NCBI RefSeq assembly: GCF_000936425.1
Contig: NZ_AVFK01000006.1
Coordinates: forward strand, 228,477-292,476
Reading direction: 5' to 3'
DNA: 64,000 nt
DNA from: Skermanella aerolata KACC 11604
Lineage (GTDB): Bacteria; Pseudomonadota; Alphaproteobacteria; Azospirillales; Azospirillaceae
The notes beneath the pieces were generated by a model. It was not told where the DNA came from. It saw nothing but the letters and a program-made list of their open reading frames with translations, and searched no databases. A program made the position numbers and the translations under genes. This document shows positions 8,149 to 17,042 of the stretch, in pieces; the stretch's first letter is position 1; each line of letters opens with the position of its first letter.

Positions 8149-9624
8149 ATGCAGAGCACGAGCCACGCTTTCAAGGACAATGCACACGGAGCGCTCGCCG
8201 ACGAGCGCTTGCAGAAGGCCCTGGGCAAGATGAAGGTCGGCTTCCAGGACAAGCGGACGCGGGCGGTAGCACGCCTGCCCGAGTTCGACACCCTGCGCGA
8301 CCAGTCGCGCGACATCAAGAACCATGTGCTGGAACACCTGGACCTGTACCTGGAGCGGTTCGAGGCCAACGTCATCGCCAATGGCGGCAAGGTCCACTGG
8401 TGCAGGACACCGGGCGAGGCGCGCGACGCCATCGTGGAAATCTGCCGCTCGGTCGATGCCAGGATCGTGACCAAGGGCAAGTCGATGATCGCGGAGGAGA
8501 TCGAACTCAACGATCACCTGGAGAAGAACGGCCTGGAGCCGGTCGAAACCGACCTCGGCGAGTACATCATCCAGCTCCGGAAGGAAGCGCCCAGCCACAT
8601 CATCGCCCCCGCCGTCCACCTCAACAAGGAGGACGTGGCAGAGAGCTTCATGAAGGCCCACGACAAGCTGGACCCGAATCGCTCGCTGGAGGAGCCGCGC
8701 GCCTTGGTGAACGAGGCGCGCGAGATGCTGCGCCAGAAGTTCCTGGCCGCCGATGTCGGGATCACCGGCGCCAACTTCCTGATCGCCGAGACCGGCTCTA
8801 CCGTGATCGTGACCAACGAGGGCAACGGCGACCTGACGCAGACGCTGCCGAAGATCCATATCGTTCTCGCCAGCCTGGAGAAGATCGTCCCGACGCTGGA
8901 GGACGCAACTACCATCCTGCGGGTGCTGGCGCGCTCGGCGACCGGACAGGAGTTCTCGTCCTACACGACCTTCTCGACCGGACCCCGCCGGCCCGGCGAC
9001 CTGGACGGTCCGGAGCAGTTCCATGTGGTGCTGCTGGACAACGGGCGGACGGCCATGCTCGGCACCGAGTTCCAGGAGATGCTGCGCTGCATCCGCTGCG
9101 GCGCCTGCATGAATCACTGTCCCGTCTACGGCGCCGTCGGCGGCCACGCCTATGGCTGGGTCTATCCCGGTCCCATGGGATCGGTGCTGACGCCCGGCCT
9201 GATCGGTGTGCAGGAGGCAGGGCACCTGCCCAACGCCTCCACCTTCTGCGGCAAATGCGAAAGCGTCTGCCCGATGCGGATTCCGCTGCCCAAGATGATG
9301 CGGCACTGGCGGGAGCGCGAGTACGAGAAGAAGATGTCGCCGCAGGCCTTCCGCAATGGGCTCGGCATCTGGGCGTGGTTCGCCAAGCGGCCCGATATGT
9401 ACCGGCTAGGTTCCAGGATCGCCATGGGGGTCCTGGGCATGCTTGGCCGGCGCAAGGGCAAGTTCCGCTCTCTCCCGCTGGCGGGGGGCTGGACCGACTG
9501 GCGCGACATGCCGGCGCCCGAGGGCAAGACGTTCCATCAGCTTTGGGCGGAGCGGCAGCAGGGCAAGGCCAGCACCGGTGCTGCCACGACGGCTTCCTCC
9601 TCCAGCGACCGGAAGGCGGCCTGA
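8149..9624 (+). CDS. lutB: Lactate utilisation iron-sulfur protein LutB
   Basis: LutB is the central electron-transfer subunit of the LutABC L-lactate dehydrogenase. The 491-residue product has an N-terminal LutB/YkgF-type domain (ITGANFLIAETGSTVIVTNEG) and a ferredoxin-like region with C314-xx-C317-xx-C320-xxx-C324 and C367-xx-C370-xxx-C374, the arrangement for two clusters. A Ser/Ala-rich tail ends the protein. It begins 58 nt after lutA and ends 3 nt before lutC. Start ATG 8149 has GAGGAA upstream. Confidence 0.95.
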   Translation: MQSTSHAFKDNAHGALADERLQKALGKMKVGFQDKRTRAVARLPEFDTLRDQSRDIKNHVLEHLDLYLERFEANVIANGGKVHWCRTPGEARDAIVEICRSVDARIVTKGKSMIAEEIELNDHLEKNGLEPVETDLGEYIIQLRKEAPSHIIAPAVHLNKEDVAESFMKAHDKLDPNRSLEEPRALVNEAREMLRQKFLAADVGITGANFLIAETGSTVIVTNEGNGDLTQTLPKIHIVLASLEKIVPTLEDATTILRVLARSATGQEFSSYTTFSTGPRRPGDLDGPEQFHVVLLDNGRTAMLGTEFQEMLRCIRCGACMNHCPVYGAVGGHAYGWVYPGPMGSVLTPGLIGVQEAGHLPNASTFCGKCESVCPMRIPLPKMMRHWREREYEKKMSPQAFRNGLGIWAWFAKRPDMYRLGSRIAMGVLGMLGRRKGKFRSLPLAGGWTDWRDMPAPEGKTFHQLWAERQQGKASTGAATTASSSSDRKAA

Positions 9625-9627
9625 ACC

Positions 9628-10308
9628 ATGTCCGAAGCCCGTACCCAGATCCTAACCAGCATCCGCCGCTCCCTGAAGCGGGACTCCGCATCGCCCGAGA
9701 TGGTTTCGACGGTGGAGAACCGGCTGAAGGCCCATGCCCGCAACCTGGTGCCCCAGCGCTCCAACCTGTCGCCGTCGGACCGGATCGACCTGTTCGTCTC
9801 GATGGCAACGGAGGTCGCCGCCACGGTCGAGCGCCTTCCCAACCTTTCCCGCGTGCCCCATGCGGTAGCCGATTATCTGGCCAGCCAGAACCTTCCGGCG
9901 GAGGTCAAGGTGGCGCCCGATCCGCAGCTCGCGACGATCCCCTGGGACAAGCGGCCGACCCTAACCGTCACGACCGGCCGGGCAGCCGACCGCGACCTGA
10001 CCAGCGTGACCGCGGCCTTCTCCGCGATTGCCGAGACCGGGACCCTGATGATGCTGTCGGGACCGGAACATCCCACGACGTTGAACATGATGCCGGATAC
10101 CCATATCGTCGTGCTGCGTGCCGATCAGGTGGTCGGCAGCTACGAGGATGGTTGGGATGCGGTGCGCCGGCGTGATAAGGAAATGCCGAGGACGGTGAAC
10201 TTCATCACCGGTCCTTCGCGGACCGGCGACATCGAGCAGACGCTTCAGCTCGGTGCCCATGGCCCTCGCCGGCTCCACATCCTGCTGATTGACGGCCCAA
10301 GCGTTTGA
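9628..10308 (+). CDS. lutC: Lactate utilisation protein LutC
   Basis: LutC is the third subunit of the LutABC L-lactate oxidation system (LUD domain, NagB/RpiA-like fold). The 226-residue product has the N-terminal helical segment (ARTQILTSIRRSLKRD) and the C-terminal LUD domain with AIAETGTLMMLSGPEHP and FITGPSRTGDIEQTLQLGAHGP, the family signature. It starts 3 nt after lutB and is certainly co-transcribed. Confidence 0.95.
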   Translation: MSEARTQILTSIRRSLKRDSASPEMVSTVENRLKAHARNLVPQRSNLSPSDRIDLFVSMATEVAATVERLPNLSRVPHAVADYLASQNLPAEVKVAPDPQLATIPWDKRPTLTVTTGRAADRDLTSVTAAFSAIAETGTLMMLSGPEHPTTLNMMPDTHIVVLRADQVVGSYEDGWDAVRRRDKEMPRTVNFITGPSRTGDIEQTLQLGAHGPRRLHILLIDGPSV

Positions 10309-10339
10309 ACGGCGCGGCGGCGGGTGACCCGGAGTCCTG

Positions 10340-10927
10340 ATGATTAGAATACCACCCCGCCGCCGCCGCTCGGTCACGAAGGAGGAACATAGCCTGTGGC
10401 GCACCGTCATGCGCGATACCGAGCCCTTGCCCGGACGCGAGCTTGACGAAGAGCCTCAGCCTTCCTCCCTCCTGACCGTTGACCCGGTTTCGGTGCCGGT
10501 CCCGGGCATCGTGGCCTCGCCGCAGCCGACCGTGCCTGTTCAGCCGCGAACGATGCCCCTGCCCCAGCTCGATCCCTCGCGGTCTGCCGGGATCGACCGG
10601 CGGACTGACGACCGGCTTCGGCGCGGGCGGGTCGGCATCGACGGGCGGATCGATCTCCACGGAATGACCCAGTCCCAGGCGCATGCCGCCCTCAACTCCT
10701 TCGTCCTTCGGGGCTGGCACGAGCAGCGCCGATGCCTGCTGGTCATTACCGGTAAGGGTTCGACGGGGCGCGGCTCGGGTGGCCAGGGTATGGGCGTGCT
10801 TCGGCAGGTGGTGCCGCGCTGGCTGAACGAATCGCCTTTGCGCCCGCTCGTCCTTGCCATCCATCGTGCCCAGCCGAAGGACGGCGGCGAGGGTGCGCTT
10901 TATGTCTTGTTGAAGCGGCGGCGTTGA
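10340..10927 (+). CDS. Smr/MutS2-type domain protein
   Basis: Smr-domain proteins are nucleic-acid endonucleases or RNA/DNA-binding factors; stand-alone proteobacterial versions are poorly characterised. The 195-residue product has a low-complexity N-terminal half (Pro/Val-rich) and a C-terminal Smr domain from about residue 95: RIDLHGMTQSQAH (the LDLHG motif), VITGKGSTGRG (the TGKG motif) and the final ALYVLLKRR strand. It begins 31 nt after lutC. In relatives it usually follows mltA directly, so the lut genes appear inserted between them. Confidence 0.9.
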   Translation: MIRIPPRRRRSVTKEEHSLWRTVMRDTEPLPGRELDEEPQPSSLLTVDPVSVPVPGIVASPQPTVPVQPRTMPLPQLDPSRSAGIDRRTDDRLRRGRVGIDGRIDLHGMTQSQAHAALNSFVLRGWHEQRRCLLVITGKGSTGRGSGGQGMGVLRQVVPRWLNESPLRPLVLAIHRAQPKDGGEGALYVLLKRRR

Positions 10928-10931
10928 TTTC

Positions 10932-11282
10932 GTGACTCCCTTCGGTGCCCATATTCGTGAGCTGCGCGCCAAGCGCGGTGTCACGCTCAAGCAGATGGCC
11001 GATGAGCTGGAGGTATCCTCCGCCTATCTGTCGGCCCTGGAGCACGGCAAGCGCGGTCAGCCCTCGATCATGCTGGTCCGCCAGATCTGCGCCTATTTCG
11101 AGATCTTCTGGGACGAAGCCGAAGCGCTGGAGCGGCTGGCGGAGATGAGCCATCCGCGCATCGTCGTGGACACGTCTGGCCTGTCGCCGAAGGCGACGCT
11201 GGTCGCCAACCTGCTGGCGGATCGCATCCGCACATTGGACGAGGGCGCCATCGACCGGCTGCTAGACGTGCTGAATCGGTAG
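10932..11282 (+). CDS. XRE family helix-turn-helix regulator
   Basis: This 116-residue DNA-binding protein has an N-terminal Cro/CI-type HTH (residues 4-60; IRELRAKRGVTLKQMADEL, then SSAYLSALEHGKRGQPS). A short conserved C-terminal helix (LVANLLADRIRTLDEGAIDRLL) may mediate dimerisation. The GTG at 10932 lies 4 nt after the Smr stop codon and lacks a clear ribosome-binding site, which suggests translational coupling. This Smr-XRE pair is a recurrent alphaproteobacterial neighbourhood. Targets are unknown. Confidence 0.88.
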   Translation: MTPFGAHIRELRAKRGVTLKQMADELEVSSAYLSALEHGKRGQPSIMLVRQICAYFEIFWDEAEALERLAEMSHPRIVVDTSGLSPKATLVANLLADRIRTLDEGAIDRLLDVLNR

Positions 11283-11388
11283 GCGTTTTCGTTCAACTTT
11301 TGGGCCAATACCGGAGCGTCAGTTCGTCGTCACGGCACCGATGGCATCATCGGAACGTTGAAGCTTAGGACGATGCGAGGAGATGGTG

Positions 11389-11808
11389 ATGATCCGACGG
11401 TTGGGTATTGTCCTGGGAGCGGTCCTTGTCCTGGCCGGCTGTGCCAATCCCCGGAGCGAGGCGGCGGCGCGGGCCGGTACGGAACTGGTCGGGATTCCGA
11501 AGGAGATGCTGTATTCCTGCGCCGGAGTGCCGGACCGGGAGCAGCAGGTCGGTGACAGGGAGCGGATCACCTATGTCAGGGGCTCGACATACACCCATGT
11601 CGAAGTCGACAACGACGACATCGTAATCGGTGGCCGCCGCCTGTTCCGCCCCCAGACGACCGTCCACCGCCAGAACTTCCAGTGCGAGGCGACCTTCACG
11701 CTTCATGACGGCGTGGTTGAAAAACTGGACTATTCCGAAGGTCGCGACCTGGAACTTTGTGGGACGATCGTCGAGACCTGTGTCGCGGTGGTCCCGGCGC
11801 CGCGTTGA
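11389..11808 (+). CDS. Small lipoprotein, function unknown
   Basis: The product is about 139 residues with a lipoprotein signal: MIRR, a hydrophobic stretch (LGIVLGAVLVL) and lipobox LAGC. The mature part has four further cysteines and is likely periplasmic. Start ATG 11389 is preferred because GAGGAG lies 6 nt upstream; the ATG at 11383 directly abuts that site. No function is recognised. Similar short lipoproteins are common in Rhodospirillales (recalled, not checked). A hairpin terminator follows at once. Confidence 0.8.
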   Translation: MIRRLGIVLGAVLVLAGCANPRSEAAARAGTELVGIPKEMLYSCAGVPDREQQVGDRERITYVRGSTYTHVEVDNDDIVIGGRRLFRPQTTVHRQNFQCEATFTLHDGVVEKLDYSEGRDLELCGTIVETCVAVVPAPR

Positions 11809-11840
11809 ATGACGCCGGGTTTCCGCCCGGCGTCATTTCT
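11808..11840 (+). terminator. Rho-independent terminator after the lipoprotein gene
   Basis: A perfect 12-bp stem (AATGACGCCGGG paired with CCCGGCGTCATT) with a short loop is followed by TTCTTCC. It starts at the stop codon of the lipoprotein gene. Confidence 0.8.
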
Positions 11841-11856
11841 TCCTGACGGCACCGCG

Positions 11857-11872
11857 TGTTTCACGTGAAACG
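11857..11872. promoter_or_regulatory. parS: parS centromere site (15/16)
   Basis: TGTTTCACGTGAAACG differs from the consensus parS TGTTTCACGTGAAACA only in the last base. It sits in the gap between the lipoprotein terminator and the 3' end of the quinone oxidoreductase gene, about 9 kb from parAB. ParB loads at such sites. Confidence 0.9.
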
Positions 11873-12847
11873 TCACGGCAGCAGGATCGACGACCCCTTG
11901 GTGGCACGGCTTTCCAGAGCCCGATGCGCTTCCGCCGCGTCCTTCAGCGGGAAGGTCTGGCGAACCTCGATCTTCACCTCGCCGCTGTGGACGACATCGA
12001 ACAGGTCGGCGGCACTGGTCATCAGGTCGTCCCGTTTCGCCGTATAGACGAACAGTGTCGGGCGGGTGACGTAGAGCGAACCTTTGCCTGCCAGGATACC
12101 GAGATCGAGTGGCGGCACCGATCCGGACGACTGCCCGAACAGCACCATCAGGCCACGCGGCCGTAGGCAGTCCAGGCTGTTCATGAAGGTGTCCTTGCCG
12201 ACCGAGTCATAGACGACAGGCACGCCGGCCCCCTCGGTGATCTCCTTGACCCGCTCCACGAAGTTTTCGCGGGTGTAGACGATGGGATGGGTGCAGCCGT
12301 TCTCGGCGGCAAGCGCCGCCTTCTCGTCGGAACCGACGGTGCCGATAACCGTGACACCCAGCTTGCGTGCCCACTGGCACAGGATCAGCCCGACCCCGCC
12401 GGCGGCGGCATGGACCAGGATGGTCTCTCCTGGCTGGACGGCATAGCAGGAGCGGAGCAGGAACTGGGCCGTCATGCCCTGAAGCATCATGGCGGCGGCC
12501 TGCTTGTCGTCGATCCAGCTTGGCAGCGGAACCAGCCGGTCGGCCGGCATCAGGCGCGCTTCGGAATAGGCGCCGAGCGGTCCTCCCGCATAGGCGACGC
12601 GGTCGCCGGGCGTGAAGCTGGTAACGCCCTCGCCGACCGCTTCGATCACGCCAGCCCCTTCCAGACCGGGGATGCACGGCGTCGGTGCTGGATAGAGACC
12701 ACTCCTGTGGTAGATGTCGATGAAGTTGAGACCGACGGCGGTATGCTTCAGGCGAACCTGTCCGGGGCCAGGTTCACCGACCTCGATCTCCTCCCACTTC
12801 AGGACTTCGGGTCCACCCGGTTGATGAAACCTGATCGCATGAACCAT
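11873..12847 (-). CDS. qor: NADPH:quinone oxidoreductase (MDR family)
   Basis: This 324-residue zinc-free medium-chain dehydrogenase/reductase belongs to the QOR group, which reduces quinones using NADPH. The N-terminal GroES-like domain contains GLNFIDIYHRSGLYP and GLEGAGVIEAVGEGV. The Rossmann domain contains VHAAAGGVGLILCQWA (nucleotide-binding AAGGVG). Zinc ligands are absent, as expected for this group. It lies 39 nt downstream of the dienelactone hydrolase gene and is the last gene of this minus-strand group. The physiological substrate is uncertain. Confidence 0.93.
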   Translation of the reverse strand: MVHAIRFHQPGGPEVLKWEEIEVGEPGPGQVRLKHTAVGLNFIDIYHRSGLYPAPTPCIPGLEGAGVIEAVGEGVTSFTPGDRVAYAGGPLGAYSEARLMPADRLVPLPSWIDDKQAAAMMLQGMTAQFLLRSCYAVQPGETILVHAAAGGVGLILCQWARKLGVTVIGTVGSDEKAALAAENGCTHPIVYTRENFVERVKEITEGAGVPVVYDSVGKDTFMNSLDCLRPRGLMVLFGQSSGSVPPLDLGILAGKGSLYVTRPTLFVYTAKRDDLMTSAADLFDVVHSGEVKIEVRQTFPLKDAAEAHRALESRATKGSSILLP

Positions 12848-12886
12848 CTTGCCCTACCCTTCTGTTTTCTTGGTTGAATGTGCCGA

Positions 12887-13585
12887 TCAGGCCTTCAGGT
12901 GTTCCGTCAGGAAATCGGCTGTCCGCTGATTGGCGAGATCCGCCGATGCCTTGTCGTAGTGCGCGCCGCCGATGCGGGCGAAGGCGTGGTCGCAGCCGGG
13001 ATAGAAGTGGACTGCGGCGCGGTTGACCTTGGACAACGCTTCGCGGATCTGCTGCTGGGACTCCGGCGGGACGAACTGGTCCTTCTCCGCGACGTGGGCG
13101 AGATAGGGCTTCGTGATGGCGCTCGCCTCGTCCAGGTTCTTCTCGATCCCGACGCCGTAGTAGGAAACTGAGCAATCCGCGTTGGAGCGGGTCGCCATCA
13201 GATAGGCGAGCTTGCCGCCCAAGCAGTAGCCGAGGGTGCCGACCGAGCCGTTGCAACCCTCGACCTCGCGCAAATAGTTCAGCGAGGAGATCAGGTCATC
13301 GACTCCCTTGACCTCGCTGAAGCCCTTGTACAGTTCGAACGCCTTGGCCCATTCCGCATCGGTCTTATCGGTGATCTGGATGCCGGGTTCCTGGCGCCAG
13401 AAAAGGTCCGGGCAGAGGGCGAAATATCCTTGAGCGGCAAGATCGTCGCAGAGGTCGCGCATCACGTGGTTGACGCCGAAGATCTCCTGAGCCACGACGA
13501 TACCCGGACCGGTTCCACTGGCGGGCTTGGCAAGGTATCCGGTGAATGTGCCGCCGTCGGCCGCGTTGATTGTAACGTCGGTCAT
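12887..13585 (-). CDS. Dienelactone hydrolase family protein
   Basis: This alpha/beta hydrolase of 232 residues resembles carboxymethylenebutenolidase, which hydrolyses dienelactone to maleylacetate in chlorocatechol pathways. The triad is visible as Cys121 (GYCLGGK), Asp169 (AEKDQFVP) and His200 (GCDHAFAR), with Glu34 in QEIFGV. The start ATG 13585 has AGAAGGG 6 nt upstream and gives the standard N-terminus; an upstream in-frame codon at 13666 is less likely. No other aromatic-degradation genes are nearby, so the true substrate is open. Confidence 0.92.
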   Translation of the reverse strand: MTDVTINAADGGTFTGYLAKPASGTGPGIVVAQEIFGVNHVMRDLCDDLAAQGYFALCPDLFWRQEPGIQITDKTDAEWAKAFELYKGFSEVKGVDDLISSLNYLREVEGCNGSVGTLGYCLGGKLAYLMATRSNADCSVSYYGVGIEKNLDEASAITKPYLAHVAEKDQFVPPESQQQIREALSKVNRAAVHFYPGCDHAFARIGGAHYDKASADLANQRTADFLTEHLKA

Positions 13586-13690
13586 AACGCCCTTCTCTTT
13601 GCTGGAAAATTGAGTTGTGGGTTCAGCTGACGCGTGGACGATATAGGCGGAAAAGCGGCTTGTCACGCAACTGGTTAACCAAATATGGCG

Positions 13691-14200
13691 TCACGCAACC
13701 GGTTCGGCGGCCATTGCCATTTCATGGTTCAGCAGCCAGTCCTTGGTGGTCAAGCCGCCCAAGCCCGAGTAGCCGCCCTTCCCCGCTCCCGCGACGACGC
13801 GGTGACAAGGAATGACGATGGGCAGCGGATTGCGTCCGCAGGCGCCGCCGATGGCGCGGGGTGCCGATTCCAGCTGGCGGGCAAGGCCGCCATAGGTCGC
13901 GGTCTTGCCGCACGGGATCTCCACCATGGCCGCCCAGACCCGTTTCTGGAACAGGGTGCCATGGGGCTGCATCGGAAGATCGAAGCCGGGCCGTTCGCCG
14001 GCGAAATACTGGTGGAGCTGGCGGGCGGCTTCTTCCAGCACCGGGTCGGCATCGGCATGGGAGCCGGCGAGATTCCAATCCAAAGCCGTCAGAGCCCCGG
14101 CACTGCTGCTCAGGGTCAGCTTGCCTAGTGGGCTGTCGATGGTCAGGCGCTTCACGTCAGGGCGTTCGGCACCAAGGCGTTTGGCATCAGGGCTCCCCAT
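13691..14200 (-). CDS. ogt: Methylated-DNA--protein-cysteine methyltransferase
   Basis: This protein repairs O6-alkylguanine in DNA by irreversibly transferring the alkyl group to its own cysteine. The 169-residue product contains the active site IPCHRVV with acceptor Cys132, and the DNA-binding helix region IPCGKTATYGGLARQL (residues 95-110). The N-terminal domain is short, with an unusual charged leader of about 18 residues. It starts 4 nt after the YyaL-type gene and is co-transcribed with it. Confidence 0.96.
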   Translation of the reverse strand: MGSPDAKRLGAERPDVKRLTIDSPLGKLTLSSSAGALTALDWNLAGSHADADPVLEEAARQLHQYFAGERPGFDLPMQPHGTLFQKRVWAAMVEIPCGKTATYGGLARQLESAPRAIGGACGRNPLPIVIPCHRVVAGAGKGGYSGLGGLTTKDWLLNHEMAMAAEPVA

Positions 14201-14204
14201 GGCG

Positions 14205-16241
14205 TCACCTCCGTGTCAGGTTGATCTTCAGGTCGCCGGCATCGGTGATCGGCGCTGAACAGGTCATGTTGACGCAGACATAGGCCGTCGCCTTGCCGCC
14301 CGCCATGCCTTTGCCGCTGGCCGGATGACCGTCGGGCAGTTTGGCATCGGGACCCAGGATCGTCATCACGATATTGGGCGCCGAGGTATGCCGCACCGCG
14401 TCCAGCATGGCCTCGGTATCGGCAGCATCCGGCTCGCCCACGACGACGAGCTGGATCGCGGAGTATAGAAGCTCTGTGTTGTTCAGCAGGGTGGAAAGCG
14501 GGAAGAAGTTGCGCGACAGCTCACCGGAGAACGCCTGCACGAGTGCTTCGGCGCGTTGGCGCCAGTCCTCCTCTCCCGTCAGGTGGAATAGCCGGGCCAG
14601 CACACCGACCATCGTCCCGTTGCCGGCAGGAACCGCATTGTCATGGGCTGTTTTGGTGCGGACGATCAGCCGCTCCGCGTCGTCGGCGGTGAAGAAGTAG
14701 CCGTCCTTGTCCGCATCCCAGTAGTGCCGGTCCAGGATGGCGACCCACTCCCTGGTTCGATCGAGAAAGCGGTTCTCGCCGGTCACCTCGTACAGGGCAA
14801 GTGCCGCTCTGGCCATATTGGCGTAGTCGTCGAGCGACGCCGGGTTCTTGAGGGTGCCATGACGCCATGTGTGATGCAGCCGGCCATCCTTGCTCATGGT
14901 GTCGGCTACGAAGTCGAAGGCCTGCACGGCGGCATCGATCCAGGGCTGCTCGCGGAAGGCGAAGCCGCTCCGGGCAAGGGCCGCGATCATCAACCCGTTC
15001 CAATCCGCCAGCACCTTGTCGTCCCAGCCGGGATGGATGCGCCGTTCCCGGACCTGCCACAGGATGGAGCGCAGGCGCGCCAGTCCGGCCTCCTGATCCT
15101 CATCGCCGAGTTCGAGGTTCGCTGAGCGGTTCAGGATATTGGACTCTTCCCAGTTGCCGTGCTTGGTAACGTCGTAGACGAACTTGAAGGTCGCGGCATC
15201 CGGCCCGAGCACGCTGTCGATCTCCTGCTCGGACCAGACATAGAACCGGCCCTCCTCTCCCTCGCTATCGGCATCGAGCGTGCTGGCGAAACCGGCGACC
15301 GGTTTGCCGTCGGCGCCCAGAGCGCGCATCTCCCGCAGGACCCATTCGACGGTTTCGCGGATGCGCGCCTCGAATAGCTTATCGCCGGTCTCCTGCCAGA
15401 CCAACGTCATCAAGTCGATCAGCTGGGCATTGTCGTACAGCATCTTCTCGAAGTGCGGGGCCAGCCACTTGTCGTCGGTCGAGTAGCGCGCGAAGCCGCC
15501 GCCGAGATGATCGTAGATCCCGCCCTGGCACATCTGGGTCAGCGTGTTGGTCACGGCTGTTTTGAACGGCATCCGCTCCGTCCGCTTCCACGCGTGCCAC
15601 AGCAGCGTGAACAGGGACGTCTGCGGGAACTTGGGCGCCGACCCTATGCCGCCGTGGAAGGGGTCGACCTCCCGTACCAGACGCTCCGCGACCTGATCGA
15701 AGATGCCGGGCAGGATAGCGCCGCCGGATTGGTTCTCTGCCAGCTTTGCAAGAGACTCACCCAGTGCGGTGACGTTGCGGGAGACCTTGTCCGGCTCCTG
15801 GTGGAAGGTCGAGGAGACGCCGCGCAGCACTTCGGTAAAGCCGGGGCGACCGTATCGTGTCGTCGGCGGGAAATAGGTTCCGCCCCAGAACGGTTCGCCT
15901 TCGGGTGTCAGGAACATCGTCAGCGGCCAGCCGCCGTGCTGGCCGAGCAGCGCCAGGGCCGACTGGTAGATCGTGTCCAGGTCGGGCCGTTCTTCCCGGT
16001 CCACCTTGATGCTGACGAACAGATCGTTCATCACGGCGGCGATCTCTGGGTTCTCAAAGCTTTCATGGGCCATTACATGGCACCAGTGACACGCGGCATA
16101 GCCGACCGACAGCAGGATGGGTTTGCCTTCGGACCGGGCGCGCTCGAACGCGGCCTCTCCCCATGGCATCCAATGCACCGGATTGTCCTTGTGCTGGAGC
16201 AGATAGGGACTGGTCTCATGGGCCAGCAGGTTTGCGGACAT
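14205..16241 (-). CDS. Thioredoxin-domain protein, YyaL/DUF255 family
   Basis: This 678-residue protein belongs to the conserved YyaL (SSP411) family: an N-terminal thioredoxin-like domain (Thioredox_DsbH) followed by an (alpha/alpha)6 glycosidase-like region. The N-terminal CHWC motif is at residues 51-54 within [31 protein letters not shown] precedes it. The C-terminal half includes [18 protein letters not shown]. Start ATG 16241 has AAAGGTGAG upstream; the open frame continues 26 codons further but without family similarity. The biochemical role is not established. It is the first gene of a minus-strand unit with ogt. Confidence 0.93.
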   Translation of the reverse strand: MSANLLAHETSPYLLQHKDNPVHWMPWGEAAFERARSEGKPILLSVGYAACHWCHVMAHESFENPEIAAVMNDLFVSIKVDREERPDLDTIYQSALALLGQHGGWPLTMFLTPEGEPFWGGTYFPPTTRYGRPGFTEVLRGVSSTFHQEPDKVSRNVTALGESLAKLAENQSGGAILPGIFDQVAERLVREVDPFHGGIGSAPKFPQTSLFTLLWHAWKRTERMPFKTAVTNTLTQMCQGGIYDHLGGGFARYSTDDKWLAPHFEKMLYDNAQLIDLMTLVWQETGDKLFEARIRETVEWVLREMRALGADGKPVAGFASTLDADSEGEEGRFYVWSEQEIDSVLGPDAATFKFVYDVTKHGNWEESNILNRSANLELGDEDQEAGLARLRSILWQVRERRIHPGWDDKVLADWNGLMIAALARSGFAFREQPWIDAAVQAFDFVADTMSKDGRLHHTWRHGTLKNPASLDDYANMARAALALYEVTGENRFLDRTREWVAILDRHYWDADKDGYFFTADDAERLIVRTKTAHDNAVPAGNGTMVGVLARLFHLTGEEDWRQRAEALVQAFSGELSRNFFPLSTLLNNTELLYSAIQLVVVGEPDAADTEAMLDAVRHTSAPNIVMTILGPDAKLPDGHPASGKGMAGGKATAYVCVNMTCSAPITDAGDLKINLTRR

Positions 16242-16307
16242 GGTGCTCACCTTTTGTTGGTATCGGATTGTTGGTGTCGAACAGGCCGAGACGTGCAGGT
16301 GCCGTCG

Positions 16308-16335
16308 TTGCGCTCGCATATCCTGGCTGTATAGT
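16308..16335 (+). promoter_or_regulatory. Possible promoter for the DUF6489-ferredoxin-mnmE unit
   Basis: TATAGT at 16330-16335 is preceded after 16 bp by TTGCGC. The -10 element is good, the -35 element weak. It faces the DUF6489 gene about 90 bp downstream. Confidence 0.3.
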
Positions 16336-16427
16336 GAAGCGCGCCGACGTGCGCTCTCAACCCCATTCTTCGATGGGCCGCCAAGCCCGACGTCGAATCC
16401 AGTGACAATCCATCAGGGGCCTGAAGC

Positions 16428-16679
16428 ATGAAGATCACCGTCGACATCGATTGTACCCCCGAAGAGGCCAGACATTTCTTTGGACTGCCGGACGTCAAGC
16501 CGATGCAGGACGCCCTGATGCAACAGATCCAGGACCGGATGAGTGCCAATCTTCAGGCCATGGAACCAGAAGCCATGCTGAAGACCTGGCTGCCCGCCAG
16601 TCTCCAGGGGTTCGAGCAGATGCAGAAGATTTTCTGGAACCAGATGACGAACGCCATGGGCAAGGACGGCAAGAAGTGA
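16428..16679 (+). CDS. DUF6489 family protein
   Basis: This is a small 83-residue acidic/amphipathic protein (ITVDIDCTPEEARHFFGLPDV, then PMQDALMQQIQDRM) of the DUF6489 type found in Rhodospirillales and relatives. It has no membrane segment and no known function. Its stop TGA overlaps the GTG start of the ferredoxin gene, which links it translationally to the ferredoxin and, just beyond it, to mnmE. Confidence 0.82.
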   Translation: MKITVDIDCTPEEARHFFGLPDVKPMQDALMQQIQDRMSANLQAMEPEAMLKTWLPASLQGFEQMQKIFWNQMTNAMGKDGKK

Positions 16680-17035
16680 GTGATCCGACACTTTTCTACA
16701 CCAGCCATGTTTTCTGCTGCACCAATCGCAGGCCCGACGGCCACAAGCGAGGTTCCTGCGCCGAAAGGGGATCGGAGCCGCTGCGGAACTACATGAAAGC
16801 CAGAGCTAAGGAGTTGGGGCTGGAGCCCAAGATCCGCATCAATTCCGCCGGATGTCTGGAACGGTGCGAGCTGGGGCCGACGATGGTGATCTATCCCGAA
16901 GGCATCTGGTACACGTACCAGACCAAGGAAGACATCGACGAGATCCTTCAGACGCACGTGGTCGGCGGCGGACGGGTCGAGCGGCTGATGCTTCAGCCGA
17001 ATGAAACCGAGCCGCGCTCCGCAACACCCGTCTGA
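16676..17035 (+). CDS. (2Fe-2S) ferredoxin domain-containing protein
   Basis: This 119-residue protein has the thioredoxin-like [2Fe-2S] ferredoxin fold: HVFCCTNRRPDG at residues 11-22, a further Cys in KRGSC, and the pair GCLERCELGP near residue 60. These give the four-cysteine set for a cluster. The GTG start at 16676 overlaps the preceding stop as GTGA and has AAGGAC upstream. A longer open frame exists upstream but lies inside DUF6489. It is followed 7 nt later by mnmE. The electron partner is unknown. Confidence 0.88.
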   Translation: MSDPTLFYTSHVFCCTNRRPDGHKRGSCAERGSEPLRNYMKARAKELGLEPKIRINSAGCLERCELGPTMVIYPEGIWYTYQTKEDIDEILQTHVVGGGRVERLMLQPNETEPRSATPV

Positions 17036-17042
17036 GTTCATC

